A stretch of 64,000 bases of DNA from Peromyscus leucopus. Lineage: Eukaryota; Chordata; Mammalia; Rodentia; Cricetidae. Both the position numbers and the translations under genes were made by a program. The notes beneath the pieces were generated by a model. That model had not been told where the DNA came from and ran no database searches. It saw only the letters and a list, made by a program, of their open reading frames with translations. The DNA lies in contig NC_051064.1 in NCBI RefSeq assembly GCF_004664715.2, forward strand, positions 110,169,740 to 110,233,739, written 5' to 3'. Of this stretch, positions 23,651 to 35,559 are shown one piece after another (the first letter of the stretch is position 1; each line of letters begins with the position of its first letter).

Positions 23651-24321
23651 AACCCAAAGCAGTGCGATTTAAACAACTTTTAAAAGGTCTGTTTATCATT
23701 TATCTTCTCCATCAGACCCTGAGTCTGAGGCTAGAGACTGTCGTATTTATCCCGTGACCTCTGCACCTGGCTCCTAAGAACTCAGCAGCTGTACACCAAA
23801 TGAGTGACTTTGGATAGGATGGGAAAAAAAGCATCGCTTGGACATCATGGTCCTCTTGCATCTGAAGATCAACCTACCAACCCAGACAGCAACTACATGG
23901 TTTGGGGGAATTTAAAAGGAAACACCATGCCATCCAATCAAACTAGCTCTCCTCTGAAACCCAGGCTGCGTCCCCCGCCCCCGTGGAAGCTCCCCAGCCT
24001 CGTTCTCCTGGATGGACTGATGCTTTCTGATGGCCATAATGAGCAGTAACAGACTGAGCCCTCATCCCACGTGGCTGCAATAAACGCATCGGAAACACAT
24101 TGCCCATCTCAGAGTGAAGTTTGGAGGCCCGAGGCAGCCACAGAAGAAAACCAAGGCTGACAGCTCCCAGTTTAAGAACCTGATAGTCTATAAATGGAAA
24201 AAGGCCAGCCGCCTGTCCCGTCACCACTGAACTCGGTAAATGAGTTATCCCGGCCTTCTGTTATTTTTCAAACCGGGAACTCCTAATGATATCCGTTTGG
24301 GCAACTCTAAACTTCATTTGT
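23651..24321. other. Intergenic, nothing recognised
   Basis: Mostly unique-looking sequence with no identified exon or repeat, ending in a pure A run at 24323-24353. Confidence 0.35.
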
Positions 24322-24322
24322 C

Positions 24323-24356
<34 letters not shown>

Positions 24357-24498
24357 CCAATTTGCTGAATCTGAAGTTGTTGGTTTTTATTTCCTCTCTA
24401 GGCCTTAAATTGTTGAGCGTTTTTCAAAGTTTCTTTCTCTTTATCTATTTCCATCAGGGCCGTTTTATCTTGACTAGCTCCTTAAAACCTTCTCAAGT

Positions 24499-24640
24499 CG
24501 CCGGGCAGCGGTGGCGCAAACCTTTAATCCCAGCACTGGAGAGGCAGAGCCAGGCAAATCTCTGAGTTCGAGGCCAGCCTGAGTCTACAGAGCGAGCTCC
24601 AGGACAGGAACCCAAACTAAAAACTACACAGAGGACCCCA
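24499..24640 (+). repeat. B1 SINE
   Basis: 'gccgggcagcggtggcgcaa' to 'actacacagaggacccc', with small internal changes and no A tail. Confidence 0.9.
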
Positions 24641-24859
24641 AGGGCATGTTTGTATGGTTTTCTGTGAACCCGATGAGCCGATGCTGCACGTGCCCTCGTC
24701 TCTGCCTGCACCGAAACCGGCCATACACTTCACGCCGCTCATGGGCTTTCACACCAGCCTGGCGGAGATGAACTCTTCTGGGACCCTTTCCTCCTCCGAG
24801 TAGCTAATCACTCCTTTGCCGCCTCCTCAGTATTTCAAATGTCTACGGTGAACACCCGA

Positions 24860-25010
24860 TGTGCCACATTGTAACTATTTACCTATGTGTCCTCAGGGGA
24901 CTAAGGACCCCTCAAGTGGAAATCACATTTGGTTCATAGCTGTGCCACACTCTAGTCCTTGGCATACAGAAGACACACATTTGTTTGTTGAATGAATGAA
25001 TGAAAATAAG
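24860..25010 (+). repeat. L2 3' end
   Basis: 'tagtccttggcatacagaag' and 'tttgttgaatgaatgaatga' match the L2 terminus. Confidence 0.6.
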
Positions 25011-25439
25011 GAGACTTGGTCCCTCCTCAAAGGACCAGGACTTAAAACTTTGATTTGACCACTGGAAAAGGATCAATACACCTCTGGAGTGGATTCTAAT
25101 GGTATGGTTCCTCTAGCAACTGAACACATGTATCAGACAGAGAACACCAGACTTATAGGTAACTCAGAGGGCCGGGAACTCCCCCGTCCATTCCCGGAGC
25201 AACCTTTTCAGTTGGTGCTTCTCAGCGCGCGGGTAAGCACCAGGCCAGAGCTGGTTGCAGCCTCCTCCCCTCCCACACATCCACAACAGCAGCTCCATTA
25301 GTGTCCGTGGACATTCTGCTCATGCCTCAAGGAGAAAACAGCCACCAATAACACAGCTGCTCCCCCAATCTCTGAGGCACATCTCTAGAATCATTTTCCT
25401 CTCTCCAGCCATCACCGCTGAAGCCTTTCAGGCAGAAAG

Positions 25440-25810
25440 CAATTGGTTCTCAACTTACTCTGGGCTCCTAAGTTAGCAGAACTCTTGGGTTGTTTACAAA
25501 TGAGGCATCCACCTTCATACTCTCCTTCCCCACGTCTCCACCGGCCAGTTACCACCAACCTGACGGATCCAAATGCTCTAGCCCGGCCCTTGCCTCCTTC
25601 TCCCCAGCATGGCGTCTCCAGGTCAGCCAGATACCTGCCGCTTGCCCATCACCTCTACTTCCGGGGCTTTCCATACTCCGCTCTCTCTGCAGGGTTTGCA
25701 CCTCAAACACCCAGTTAATGACTCTGTCCTGTGCAGCTATCTCTTCCTCCAGGAAGTATTCCCTGATTTGACTATAGACGCTGCTCCTGCATGCCCACAA
25801 TTAGTCATTC
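25440..25810 (+). repeat. L2 fragment
   Basis: C/T-rich sequence containing 'cctccaggaagtattccctg', the diagnostic L2 motif, with 'ctttccatactccgctctct' upstream. Confidence 0.55.
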
Positions 25811-25974
25811 AACTATACAACCAGCAGCATGGACTCCTAGCTTGCATCCGCCTCTGCTCCTGGTGCCGGAGACTCAGCAGGAAGGAAAACAGAAACAGTA
25901 CTTGCAGGAACCGGAAGTGCTCTAAGTGGGGAGAAACAACAAATAAACAAATCGGCAGGTAAGGTTCAGTTAAA

Positions 25975-26080
25975 GAGCCTCCCAGCATTTAAGGGGCGGA
26001 GGCAGGAGGAGCTCAAGCTTGCCGCGTGTGGGGCTGCGTGGCAAGGCCGTCTCACAACAAACACACGAAATAACTACCAA
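25975..26080 (+). repeat. Possible old B1-like fragment
   Basis: 'cccagcatttaaggggcgga' and 'ggcaggaggagctcaagctt' weakly recall B1. Confidence 0.3.
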
Positions 26081-26214
26081 GTGAGCACGAAGGAACCACG
26101 GCAGAGACGCTGCTTTGCGGCACTCGGGATCAAACCAACTCAGAGCCGTGTCCAAGCTGGGCAAGCACTCTTACCCCCCCTCCCCCCAGCTACGTCCTCG
26201 GACCTAGGCCAGGT

Positions 26215-26745
26215 TAAAGTATTACAAAATATTTGAAGGAAAGAGTCATTGTACCTATGGGCATCGGTGAAGGCATTTCTAAAGGAGAAATGGAGACTTG
26301 AGTCCACCCAGGGTAGGAACACTGAGGGTCAGAACCGGAGGTGCAAAGGCCCTGAGGCAGAGGCAGACTTGGTATGTGTGTAGACAGTGGGACTGAGCAG
26401 TGGGACTGGGTACGTGGTAAGTGCCTGTCTGTTGTTCTAGCCAGGGAAGCCTGAGAAAGGGATGTGGGAGCCGAGGCCAAAGAGTCATCCGGGAGCACGG
26501 CCCTGTAACACACGGAAGGGGGTTTGGATTTTACACCAAATAAAATGGAAGCCACTGGGTTTTGAGCACAGAAGGGAAATGATTTGCTTTACATCTTTAA
26601 AGGCCTGTTCCGGCTACTGGGGGATAACAGACTATAGGCAGACCATGAAGGACAGACATCCAAACATACATCTATTCCACAAATATTGACTGGCCAGACT
26701 GTGGACAAGTCTTATTCTAGGCACTGAAGACACCCACTAAAACAG
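26215..26745 (+). repeat. Possible ancient mammalian repeats
   Basis: 'ggtgcaaaggccctgaggca', 'ggatgtgggagccgaggcca' and 'ttggattttacaccaaataa' recall an old mammalian repeat. 'ccacaaatattgactggcca' then 'ttattctaggcactgaagac' is MIR/L2-like. Confidence 0.35.
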
Positions 26746-28010
26746 GATCTCTAGCAGCAAGGAAGACTCAGTGTAGTGGGAGACAGAAGTCTAAGCTGAA
26801 CCACAGAACGCATACCCAGTCTAGAACAGAGCACAAAATGGGGGCCAGGAAAGGAGCCAGGCAGAGTAGCATTCCAGAATGGCAAAGAGCCTGTGAGGAC
26901 CTCAGTTGCTTCAAGAAACCTGGCAGGCTGAAGACTAGCAGCCTCCAGCCTGATGTGGGAGAGCAGAGGAGCTCAAGAATGGACCAGAGCCAGCCCCAGC
27001 AACAGCACCGAGATGCTTGGGGTTTATCCTGCAGGTGACAGCGATCCTGACGGGCTTCACTGGGGGACGGATGCTGGGATCCCCAGCTTTGATATATCCG
27101 TTTGTTTACAGCAGAGGCAGATTTGGAGAAGGTGGGACAGGAGGCAATATAGTCATCTGGGCAAAAAGAGGACAAGTCCTGAAGAGTAAGCCAAGGAGAC
27201 AGAGGAGTCTAAATATATTCAGGAGGAAGTAAAAACCATCAGGACTGCAGGAAGGAGCTGTGGGGCCAGGCTGGTCCCCAGCTTTGTGGCTGGGATGGGT
27301 GGCTTGTCACAGTGCCAACTGAGAGAAGGCATGTTGTATCACAGATGTCCGTGGGGCATTGAGGAGGTATCTAAAACTTGGGGGACAGTTCAAGGCCAGA
27401 CTGGTCTACATAGCAAGTGGCTGAAGGTATGATCTAGAAATGGCACCAGCAGCTAGGTGATGGTGGAAATGACCGGATGTAATCAAGTCACGTGCCGGCC
27501 GGCAGGTGTGGGTTCCGACTGATCCTGAGTAAGCTGCTGCACTTCTCTGAGGCTTGTTTTCTCGCCTTGAGTTGGCTATCTTCTTTTTGTAAAATGTTGC
27601 CAGAGCTCTGGTGGGCACATGGTATGTGCTCGGCTATTAACCAGCATGTGCGGAAGCTGAGCGAGGCGCCTCCACCGTGTGAGCCCAGGTCTCACCCGGA
27701 GCCAGTGCTGGGTGTCTACTGGACCCATGGCTTGGTGCTTAGTAAACGGCTATCACCGTGACTAAGTCTGGACCACCGAGAGAACAACCCTTAAGAGAAC
27801 AGGCAAGAGAAGTAACAGGACTGGAGGACTAAGGCCCCGTCAATCATCTCAGACTGAGGAACACCGCAAGGCGGACGCCATCAGCCCTCGCCTTCCCCCC
27901 TCCCCCTTCCCTTGGAACATTTCCTCTCCCTTCCTCTGGTCCTCCCCTTTGTTCCCAGCTCCCCTTGGGTCTGGCTACCTCCCTCAGATTCTGCATATAT
28001 GTGTGTATGT
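26746..28010. other. Intergenic; weak MIR trace only
   Basis: A diverged MIR-like stretch may lie at 27500-27620 ('ctgagtaagctgctgcactt'). Otherwise no repeat or exon was recognised. A C/T-rich block lies at about 27890-27980. Confidence 0.3.
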
Positions 28011-28015
28011 GTGTA

Positions 28016-28150
28016 TTTTGAGACAGGATCTTCCTGTGTAGCCCTGGCTGAACTCACTGTCTAGACCAGGATGGACTGAACTCACAGAGATCCACCTGCC
28101 TCTGCTTCCAGAGTGCTGGAATAAAAGGTGGTCGCCACCACGCCTAGCTT
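28016..28150 (-). repeat. B1 SINE, diverged
   Basis: 'gagacaggatcttcctgtgt' to 'gtcgccaccacgcctagctt', B1 reverse complement. Confidence 0.85.
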
Positions 28151-28245
28151 GTCCCCCCATTAACTACCCTTTTCAACCCAGACGTTTCCTTTGCCTACCC
28201 TCTCTTCTTTTTTTGCTCCAAGCTCCTCTTTTCTCCTCTTCTGGT

Positions 28246-28372
28246 TTTGTTTTTTTTTTTTTTTTTTTGAGACAGTCTTGCTATGTAGGTCTGGCTGGCT
28301 TGGTACTCACCACATACCCCAAACTGGCCTCCCGAGGACTGGGATTACAGGCACCAGCCACCACACTCAGCT
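28246..28372 (-). repeat. Old B1 with T-rich tail
   Basis: A T run then 'gagacagtcttgctatgtag' and 'gactgggattacaggcacca'; reverse complement of an old B1. Confidence 0.75.
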
Positions 28373-28419
28373 CTCTAGAACTCCTCCATGAGGAAACTAT
28401 ACTTGTTTTAGTACGTCTG

Positions 28420-28425
28420 TTTATT
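28420..28425 (-). terminator. Tceanc2: Candidate polyadenylation signal for Tceanc2
   Basis: TTTATT on the plus strand reads AATAAA on the minus strand, about 770 bp past the Tceanc2 stop. It is the first canonical hexamer found downstream. The following sequence is not clearly GT-rich, so support is limited. Confidence 0.35.
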
Positions 28426-29195
28426 ATCACTTTTTAAAGAGCAAGTACAATTTACATAATCACCCAAGCAGGCTTGTGTAGACATATTTCATTGAAAATC
28501 TTCACGCATGCATCTTTTCCTACTGCAGTAAGTCACTGCAAGAGAAATTTCATTATGCATCTTCAACAGAGCCTGTATTCAAATAAACCCCGAGGTGCAT
28601 GAAGCTTCAGGCCAGCTCCTCATTAGAAGCCTCAGCATGGGGGCTCAGGAGCCCATCCCTAAGGTCTTCCAGGGAGAGCTGAAAGGCTCAGATAAGTGAG
28701 CGCTGGCAAGCAGGGCTGGTCTCAGGCTCCGGTGGGCTCACCCCTGGGGTTGAGCAAAGAGAACAGACAGGGGAGTTCTGAGAGGCCTCGGAGCTGTCTA
28801 AACTCAGGGGGATGGAACCGAGGGAGCAGCAGCGGTAATTGAGTTTCAGTTACCTGCAGGGTGGCGAAATAAAGTGGTAATTTCATCTGCCTGACATGGG
28901 GGAGTTTAGAGGTGTCCTTGGCAAGCTCACAGTGAAACCTGTCACCCTTCCATTGTGTTGGGTGATGGCAGCTGGATGGCGCTTCCCAGTGACAGCCCTG
29001 TGCATCCCGTCAGGCAGCGCCGGCGCAAGGCAGCTAATGAAGCCGCTCCCACCGGCCCGTCTCTCAGGGCTCCCCACATTCTGTCTGAAGGAACGGCACC
29101 ATGGGAATATCCAGCTCAGCCGACACCCGCATCACCCAAACTCAAAAGAGTCTTTGAGTGGCGAAGCGTGGCCCGGCGCTGGGCCCGCCCTCGGG
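28426..29195 (-). other. Tceanc2: Probable 3' UTR of Tceanc2
   Basis: This SINE-free interval between the stop and the candidate poly-A signal is consistent with an 0.8-kb 3' UTR. Extent inferred. Confidence 0.4.
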
Positions 29196-29384
29196 TCACT
29201 TTTTGTGGGTCTGTACAAACGTGCCGACCGGCAGCGCCCCGCTCTTCACCTGCTCCCGGATCTCGGCTCGGTGCTTTAATGTGAAGACCAGAGCTCGCAC
29301 CGTCCTCCGGTACGGCCCGTTAATGAGCAGGGAGCAGAGATGAAACGTTTCCCGCTCAATATTTTCAACCAGTAGGTGATCCAT
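29196..29384 (-). CDS. Tceanc2: TCEANC2 last coding exon (TFIIS central-type domain)
   Basis: It encodes the last 62 residues, MDHLLVENIERETFHLCSLL through GTFVQTHKK and a TGA stop at 29196-29198. The acceptor is 'gctgtttttcag' on the minus strand just above 29384, and the exon enters in phase 0 with ATG as an internal Met. The sequence matches my recollection of the human TCEANC2 C-terminus with few changes. The segment belongs to the TFIIS central-type region, which in TFIIS contacts RNA polymerase II. TCEANC2 has no TFIIS zinc ribbon. The precise cellular role of TCEANC2 is poorly known, and a transcription-related role is inferred from its domains. Confidence 0.95.
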   Translation of the reverse strand: MDHLLVENIERETFHLCSLLINGPYRRTVRALVFTLKHRAEIREQVKSGALPVGTFVQTHKK

Positions 29385-30204
29385 CTGAAAAACAGCAAAA
29401 TTATCAAATTAGGGCCTTGCGATGCATAAGGATTAAAAGCAAGAGAGGCTGGCGCACTCTGCTCTGGGGCCTCCATTAATCAACTGAAATTCAAGGACAT
29501 CTACTTCCTGTCACAAGAGAAACAGGAAGAGCAAATTAATTCCACCCTGGCAATTAAGGAACAAGGCCATGTGCTTTGTGACAGGGACCTCATTCACAAC
29601 CCCTGCCGGGTGGTAATATTTGCCATTATAACAGGAAACCGGCCTGAACTAAGCAACCGGCACCAGACCGTGCGCTTTACCGACCAGGAAGCCGGGTCCA
29701 AGGACAATAAATCAGAGTAACGGCGCATACTTCTTTGTTTTAAAAGTGCCTTTTAACTTTGTGTAACGTTTTAGAAATGCTGGTCTGGACCCTGAGACGC
29801 ATCCAGCGCAGTTTATAAGTCACATTCACATTACATATTCATAACTGACTAGCACGTTTTACATCTGAGGAGGAGGTTCCAAGGTAAAGGGGGGGTCAAG
29901 GTCTCACAACTGAAGAGGCAGGGCTGGAAGCAGACCCGATTCCAGAGTTCATGCGCCTTCCCTTCCGGTCAGAGACACTCCCAGGTGGCTGAGTCTGGAA
30001 GCTGGAGAGAGTCCATAGCAGTGCTGGGGTGATCTGCCTCAGGTCTAAAAGCCAGCCTGAGGTCCCAGACCTAATCAAAAACAGGACCTGTGTCCACACG
30101 TGGATCCAGGACAGGCTGAGTGGCTGGTCGGGAACTTCCAGGCATACCCACTTTTTCAGGCCCACCTCCTAGTAGCAAGAACTGCTTTTCCCTAGGAATC
30201 ACAC
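29385..30204. other. Tceanc2 intron (3' part), no repeat recognised
   Basis: AT-rich unique-looking DNA with 'aattaattccaccctggcaa' and similar stretches. The absence of young SINEs near the exon could reflect conserved non-coding sequence, which cannot be tested here. Confidence 0.35.
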
Positions 30205-30317
30205 TGCGGGCTGGTTTATGTGAACTTGACACAAGCTAGTCACCTGAGAAGAGGGAACTTCTATTGAGAAAAACGCCTCCATAAGATCAGGCTGCAGGCA
30301 AGCCTGTAGAGAATTTT

Positions 30318-30725
<408 letters not shown>

Positions 30726-30857
30726 TTTTTTTTTTTTTTTTTTAGGTTTTCCAAAACAGGGTTTCTCTGTGTAGTCCTGGCTGGCCTCAAACTCAGAAAT
30801 CCACCTGCTTCTGCCTCCTGAGTGCTGGGATTAAAGGCATACGCCGCCACACCTGAC
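30726..30857 (-). repeat. B1 SINE fused to the L1 5' end
   Basis: A T run (A tail) then 'aaaacagggtttctctgtgt' to 'catacgccgccacacctgac'. Its 5' end touches the right copy of the direct repeat ('tgtagggcatttt', 30858-30870). Confidence 0.92.
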
Positions 30858-31366
30858 TGTAGGGCATTTTTTTGATTTTGTGATTAATGTGGGAGGGCTC
30901 CGTCCACTGTGGGTGGTGCCATCCCTGAGCTGGTGGTCCTGGGTTCTATAAGAAAGCAGGCTGAGCAAGCCACAAGGAGCAAGCCAGTAAGCAGCACCCC
31001 TCCATGGCCTCTGCATCAGCTCCGGCCTCCAGGTTCCTGCCCAGTTTAGGTTCCTGTCTTGGCGTCCCCCAGTGGACTGTGAGTCAGGATGCATAAGCCA
31101 AACAAAGCCTTTCCTCCCCAAGTTGCTTTGGGTCACGGTGTTTCATCACAGCAGCAGTGGCCTAACTGAGACACACTGCTAGGCTGGTATGTCAAGCTTA
31201 AGCACTCCTCACCCCACCCCCATATATGGAAAGAAAACCTTAGTGTAAAGGACTGAGAGTTGTTCGCTGCAACAATGTCCTCAGGGTCCCTTGGTCACTG
31301 TCATAATATATTACAGCTCCCTTGGTAATAAGTTCTTTAAAATAGGAATACTTTTCATTTAATCAA

Positions 31367-31411
31367 TCATCTATCTATCTATCTATCTATCTATTTTTTT
31401 TTTTTTTTTTT
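31367..31411. repeat. (ATCT)n plus poly-T
   Basis: Seven or so ATCT units followed by a T run, leading into an ID-like fragment. Confidence 0.95.
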
Positions 31412-31465
31412 GGTGTTGGGACCTCACACATAGGCTCTAGCACCGAGCTATGTTCACAGTCCACA
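31412..31465 (-). repeat. ID-like SINE fragment
   Basis: 'ggtgttgggacctcacacat' and 'ctagcaccgagctatgttca' resemble the ID reverse complement. The T run before it would be its A tail. Confidence 0.4.
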
Positions 31466-31531
31466 TTTTTATTTCTCACTTCCTCTTTCCTCTTCAGTCC
31501 CTCCCAGGCACTGAGTGTGGCCACTGTGCCT

Positions 31532-31850
31532 AGATTGGTTAGGGCTTCTACTGCTGTGATAAACACCACGACCAAAGCAACTTGAGGGGACGAAAGGGCT
31601 TATTTGGCTTACACTTCCCTAACACCGTTCATCATGGAAGGAATCAGGAACCTGGAGGCAGAAGCTGAGGCAGAGGCCATGGAGGAGGGCTGCTTACTGG
31701 TCGCTCGACCAGCTTTCTCATGTCACCCGGGACCACAAGCCGAGCGCTGGCACCACCTGTAGTGGACCAGACTCTCCCACATCAATTGCTAATTAAGAAA
31801 AATGGCCTACAGGCTTGTCCACAGGTCAATCTGATGGGGCCATTTGAGCC
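31532..31850 (-). repeat. Dispersed LTR-like repeat (MaLR-like)
   Basis: 'ggttagggcttctactgctg', 'gaaagggcttatttggctta', 'ggaacctggaggcagaagct' and 'cacatcaattgctaattaag'. Opposite in orientation to the copy that ends at 31175. Confidence 0.65.
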
Positions 31851-31897
31851 AGCACAGGTATGTTCTGTACCATGCACACACAAAGATCAAGCAGGGA

Positions 31898-31990
31898 ATG
31901 GAGGTCGCGTCCTGAATCTCTGCACGTTGGAGGCTGAGGCAGGACTGTAAGGTAAGGAGGTTGTGTTGGGAAAACTGCAAACTCAAAGTC
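31898..31990 (+). repeat. Old B1-like SINE, start of the array below
   Basis: 'ctgaatctctgcacgttgga' and 'ggctgaggcaggactgtaag' are B1-like. The normal 3' end would be the sequence amplified from 31990 on. Confidence 0.5.
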
Positions 31991-32435
31991 AGCTCGGGTG
32001 GCATAGAACCTACCTGTCTGAAAACAAAATCAACCAGCTAACTAACCAACCAGCCAACCAGCCAACCAAGCTCGGGTGGCATAGAACCTACCTGTCTAAA
32101 AACAAATCAACCAGCTAACTAACCAACTAGTCAACCAGCCAACCAAGCTCGGGTGGCATAGAACCTACCTGTCTAAAAACAAATCAACCAGCTAACCAGC
32201 CAACCAGCCAACCAGCCAACCAAACTCGGGTAACATAGAACCTACCTGTCTAAAAACAAATCAACCAGCTAACCAGCCAACCAGCCAACCAAGCTCGGGT
32301 AACATAGAACCTACTTGTCTAAAAACAAAATCAACCAGCCAACCAGCCAACCAAGCTCGGGTAACATAGAATCTATTTGTCTAAAAACAAAATCAACCAG
32401 CTAACCAACCAACCAACCAAACAAACAAACAAAAC
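31990..32435. repeat. Six-unit minisatellite, units of about 62-78 bp
   Basis: Each unit starts with a form of 'agctcgggtggcatagaacc', then 'tacctgtctaaaaacaaa' and a variable run of 'ccagccaa' tetramers. Units begin near 31991, 32069, 32147, 32224, 32292 and 32355. The first three share 'ggtggcat' and the last three share 'ggtaacat', so there are two subtypes. Confidence 0.95.
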
Positions 32436-32461
32436 TCAATAAAAACATAAATACATAAGGT

Positions 32462-32609
32462 CAGGCCCATATGGTGGTGCACATCTTGGATCCCAGCACT
32501 TAGGAGGCAGAGGCAGGCAGATCTCTGTGAGTTTGAGGCTAGCCTGGTCTACATAACAAATTCTAAGCTAGCCAAGGCTACATAATGGCATCTTGTCTCA
32601 AAAATAAAA

Positions 32610-32654
<45 letters not shown>

Positions 32655-32655
32655 A
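32462..32655 (+). repeat. B1 SINE with (AAAT)n tail
   Basis: 'atggtggtgcacatcttgga' to 'atcttgtctcaaaaataaaa', followed by about 55 bp of AAAT. Confidence 0.88.
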
Positions 32656-32662
32656 AGGACAC

Positions 32663-32880
32663 TATGGGGCTGGAAAGGTGGCTCAACAGTTAAGAACACT
32701 TGCTGCTCTTGGAGAGTACCTGGGTTTGGTTCCCAGCACCCACATGGCACCTGTAACCTTGGTTCCAGGGAATCCGATGTCCTCTTCTAGCCTCAGTAGG
32801 TACCCGAACTTACATGGCACATGTGCATGCACTCAGGCACTCACATATACAGATAAACTAACAAATCTTTAAAAAAGGAA
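32663..32880 (+). repeat. B3 SINE
   Basis: 'ggggctggaaaggtggctca', 'ggttcccagcacccacatgg', 'ttggttccagggaatccgat' and 'caaatctttaaaaaagg': complete head, body and tail. Confidence 0.9.
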
Positions 32881-33608
32881 AGAAAAAGTATACCAAAATG
32901 TAGAAAGGGTCATCTGACATTTGATAGAACGGCCTAACATGGGAAAGACAGGCAGGCCCAAACCAAAGAAAATGGAAACAGAAACTTCCTTAAGGATGCT
33001 GAGAAGGAGCAGAATACAGAGAGAGAGGAGGAGGAAGAGCCGAGAGCGGCCGCCTGTGCAGCCGGCCTACAGATGCTTGGGAAACTATGTCCCTGGCTTC
33101 GAGCCTCCCGGGCCAGGGCTGGAGGGTGTGCTCTGTGTGCCACAGTTCTTTGGAACTCAACTTCCTCAGGTTCTTCAGGGCTTCCTGGGCAAGCACTAAA
33201 CCTGTTCTGAGGAAGCCCTGGGTCCAAACTGCTTAGCCAGGCTGTAATGGCAGTCACTTCCTAGCATGGGGGCCCACAGTATTTGCCAGAGAGGTTCTCA
33301 CCTGAGATGAGGTGGGCTGCTCACCAAATTTACTTAGCCTAATGTGCAAGAAGCCTTTTTTCCCCTTAAAGAGGATAGTTACCAAAGGAAGAGGGTATCT
33401 TTGTGTTCACAAAACAAGTCACAGCCATTCCATGGGAATAAAGTTAGAGACACTAGAAAAAACCCTCCAGGAACCTTGACGGTCACACAGCTGAATACTC
33501 ATACACATCATTCGGCAGCCACTGCTCAGGCCTGGTCTGGGGGCACAGCACATAAGACCTGACTCTTCCTCTCTGGAAACTCACAGCCTAGAAAGAGATG
33601 GCTTGTTG
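32881..33608. other. Tceanc2 intron, nothing recognised
   Basis: Contains a G/A-rich patch at 33000-33050 and no recognised repeat or exon. Confidence 0.35.
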
Positions 33609-33747
33609 CCAGGTGGAATGGCACACACCTTTAATCTCAGCTCTTGGGAGGCAGAGGCAGGAGGATCTCTGAGTTCAAGGCCAGCCTGGTCTACAGAGTT
33701 CAAGGACAGCCAAGCCTACACAGAGAAACCCTGTCTCGAAAAACCAG
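33609..33747 (+). repeat. B1 SINE
   Basis: 'aggtggaatggcacacacct' to 'ccctgtctcgaaaaaccaga'. Confidence 0.92.
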
Positions 33748-33828
33748 AGAGAGGGAAAGGGGGAGAGAGGGAGAGAGAGAGAGAAAGGGGGAGAGAGGGA
33801 GAGGGAGAGAGAGGGAGAGAGAGAGAGG
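33748..33828. repeat. GAGAGG-rich simple repeat
   Basis: Purine-only tract of GA, GAGG and AAAGGGG units in the B1 tail position. Confidence 0.97.
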
Positions 33829-33842
33829 GCATGGGGCAACAA

Positions 33843-33962
33843 GAGCCGGGTACCGTGGTACATAGTCCAACACTTAGGAGGCTGAGGCAGGAGGCGCTCA
33901 TGTTCAATTGTAGCCAGCGCTTCACGGAAAGATCATGTCAAAATATAAGCACACGACAAAAC
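33843..33962 (+). repeat. Old B1-like SINE
   Basis: 'gccgggtaccgtggtacata', 'aggaggctgaggcaggaggc' and a worn 3' end. Confidence 0.6.
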
Positions 33963-34344
33963 CAACCCCAGACCTGGGGCAGTGTGATGAGTGCTATGCC
34001 GGGGTGTGATGGAAAGCAGGGAGCAGCTAGTCATCTTGCTACACTCAGGCTAATCAGAGAAGAGGAATCAAGAAGAATGCTCATGCCATTTATAAAGCAC
34101 ATCATGCACTTCTCTGCACAGGTTTCCTGCACAAAACAAAGGATACTCCTGACTGACTCAGACCCCCTCCATGCTGACCCTATTCCAGTGGGTCCTGACT
34201 GGTGTGTTAGGTGAACGATTCAGTCTCTCTGGGACCTGATCTTGCTGTGAGGTGTATCTGCTGAATGGAACAGGAACAAGAGCCCCAAACACAACGAGGC
34301 AGTGACTGTGTGTGGCCATCAGATCTTGTCTCTGTATTGTTCAC
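33963..34344. other. Tceanc2 intron, nothing recognised
   Basis: No repeat or exon recognised. Confidence 0.3.
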
Positions 34345-34845
34345 GGTCTTTGTGCTAGCTGGGGTTTCCTCAACTTGGCACAAGCTAGAGTCTAGGAAGA
34401 ATAACCTCAGTTGAGGGAACACCTTCATCAAATTGGCCTACAGGCAAGTCTGGGGCATTTCTTGATTTTTGTTTTTGTTTTTTTGAGATAGGGTTTCTCT
34501 GTGTCGTTTTGGAGCCTGTCCTGGATCTCGCTCTGTAGACCGGGCTGGCCTCGAACTCACAGAGATCTGCCTGGCTCTGCCTCCTGAGTGCGGAATCCTG
34601 GCACATTTTCTTGATTAATGATTATGTGGGCAGGGCCACTCCTGGGCAGGTGGTCCTGGGTTGTGTAAGAAAGCAGGTAGAGCAAGCCAATAAGCAGGGT
34701 TCCTCCAAGGTCTCTGCTTCAGTTTCTGTCTTCGGGTTCCTGTCCTGCTTCCTTTGGTACTATGCCTGGGACATGTAAGCCAAATAAACCCTTGGCGAGT
34801 TGCTTTTCATCATGGTGTTTATCACAGCAACAGAAGGCAAACTCA
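34345..34845 (+). repeat. Dispersed LTR-like repeat (MaLR-like), split by B1
   Basis: 'tgtgctagctggggtttcct', 'gattatgtgggcagggccac', 'gtaagccaaataaacccttg' and 'atcatggtgtttatcacagc'. AATAAA near the 3' end sets the sense strand. Confidence 0.65.
34460..34605 (-). repeat. B1 SINE
   Basis: 'gagatagggtttctctgtgt' to 'ctcctgagtgcggaatcct'. A near-direct repeat 'cattt(t)cttgatt' flanks it. Confidence 0.9.
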
Positions 34846-35559
34846 GTCTCCTTCCCACTGGACTCCGTCCCTCCCTGCACCGCGCCCACTCCCAACTCCT
34901 ACTGCCCGGTTCTCTTCCGGTTCCACACATCTGTCTCCCCACAACCTGTGCTTCTAACACCCCAACAACCCAATCACCGTCTGGGAGGCAGATGGCGCCG
35001 AGCACAGAGAGCCAAGGGGCAACACGGCCCGGTGTGGCGGTCACCAGGTAACCACCCCTCCTGTTTAACACTGGTGCTGTCGTCTTGGTATTCCTGAGTT
35101 CCTGTTCTCAGTGACAGAGAATCTGATTCGCTGCCCTTATCTAGTTGTGCCCATGGGTGGAGTGTGTGTTATTCAATTATTCAATCTCCAGAGCTGTTCA
35201 ATTCTGGAGGAACTGGCTGTAGCTGGGGGAAGATATAAAACAGCCAAGCCATGCTCTAGAGGAACGGGCTTGGCACGACATGGCACCCTAATCAAGTGCC
35301 ATGTCTGTAAACTCTTTGATTCAAGGTCCTGTTCCTGAGTTTACCCTCAGTGCAGAACCTCCCCATGCTACTGTAACTGTGGTTGGGGGCACCTCTGGGG
35401 CCGACCCCTCCACAGGATCCATTTCCTAATTTCCTGTGCCCAGCTCAGGTGTAGGCATTCAGGAAGTGCTCAACAGATACCTGTCGAGTGACCCTCCTTT
35501 CTCCCCACACATCCCTCCCCCGTCTCCTGCTCTTTTAATAGCATCATTACCATAACAGA
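34846..35559. other. Tceanc2 intron, nothing firm
   Basis: A faint MIR/L2-like trace at 35420-35490 ('ggaagtgctcaacagatacc'). No other feature. Confidence 0.3.

Noticed and set aside
22985..23757. Overlapping plus frames of 199-232 codons, Thr/Pro/Tyr/His-rich
   Set aside because: Product of the guanine-poor minisatellite, open in all three phases.
31990..32435. Regularly spaced repeats that might suggest a CRISPR-like array
   Set aside because: The whole unit repeats, with no unique spacers; it is a minisatellite derived from a SINE, in a rodent genome.
33675..33865. Ser/Leu/Pro- and Arg/Glu-rich frames
   Set aside because: Translations of the B1 and the GAGAGG-rich tract.
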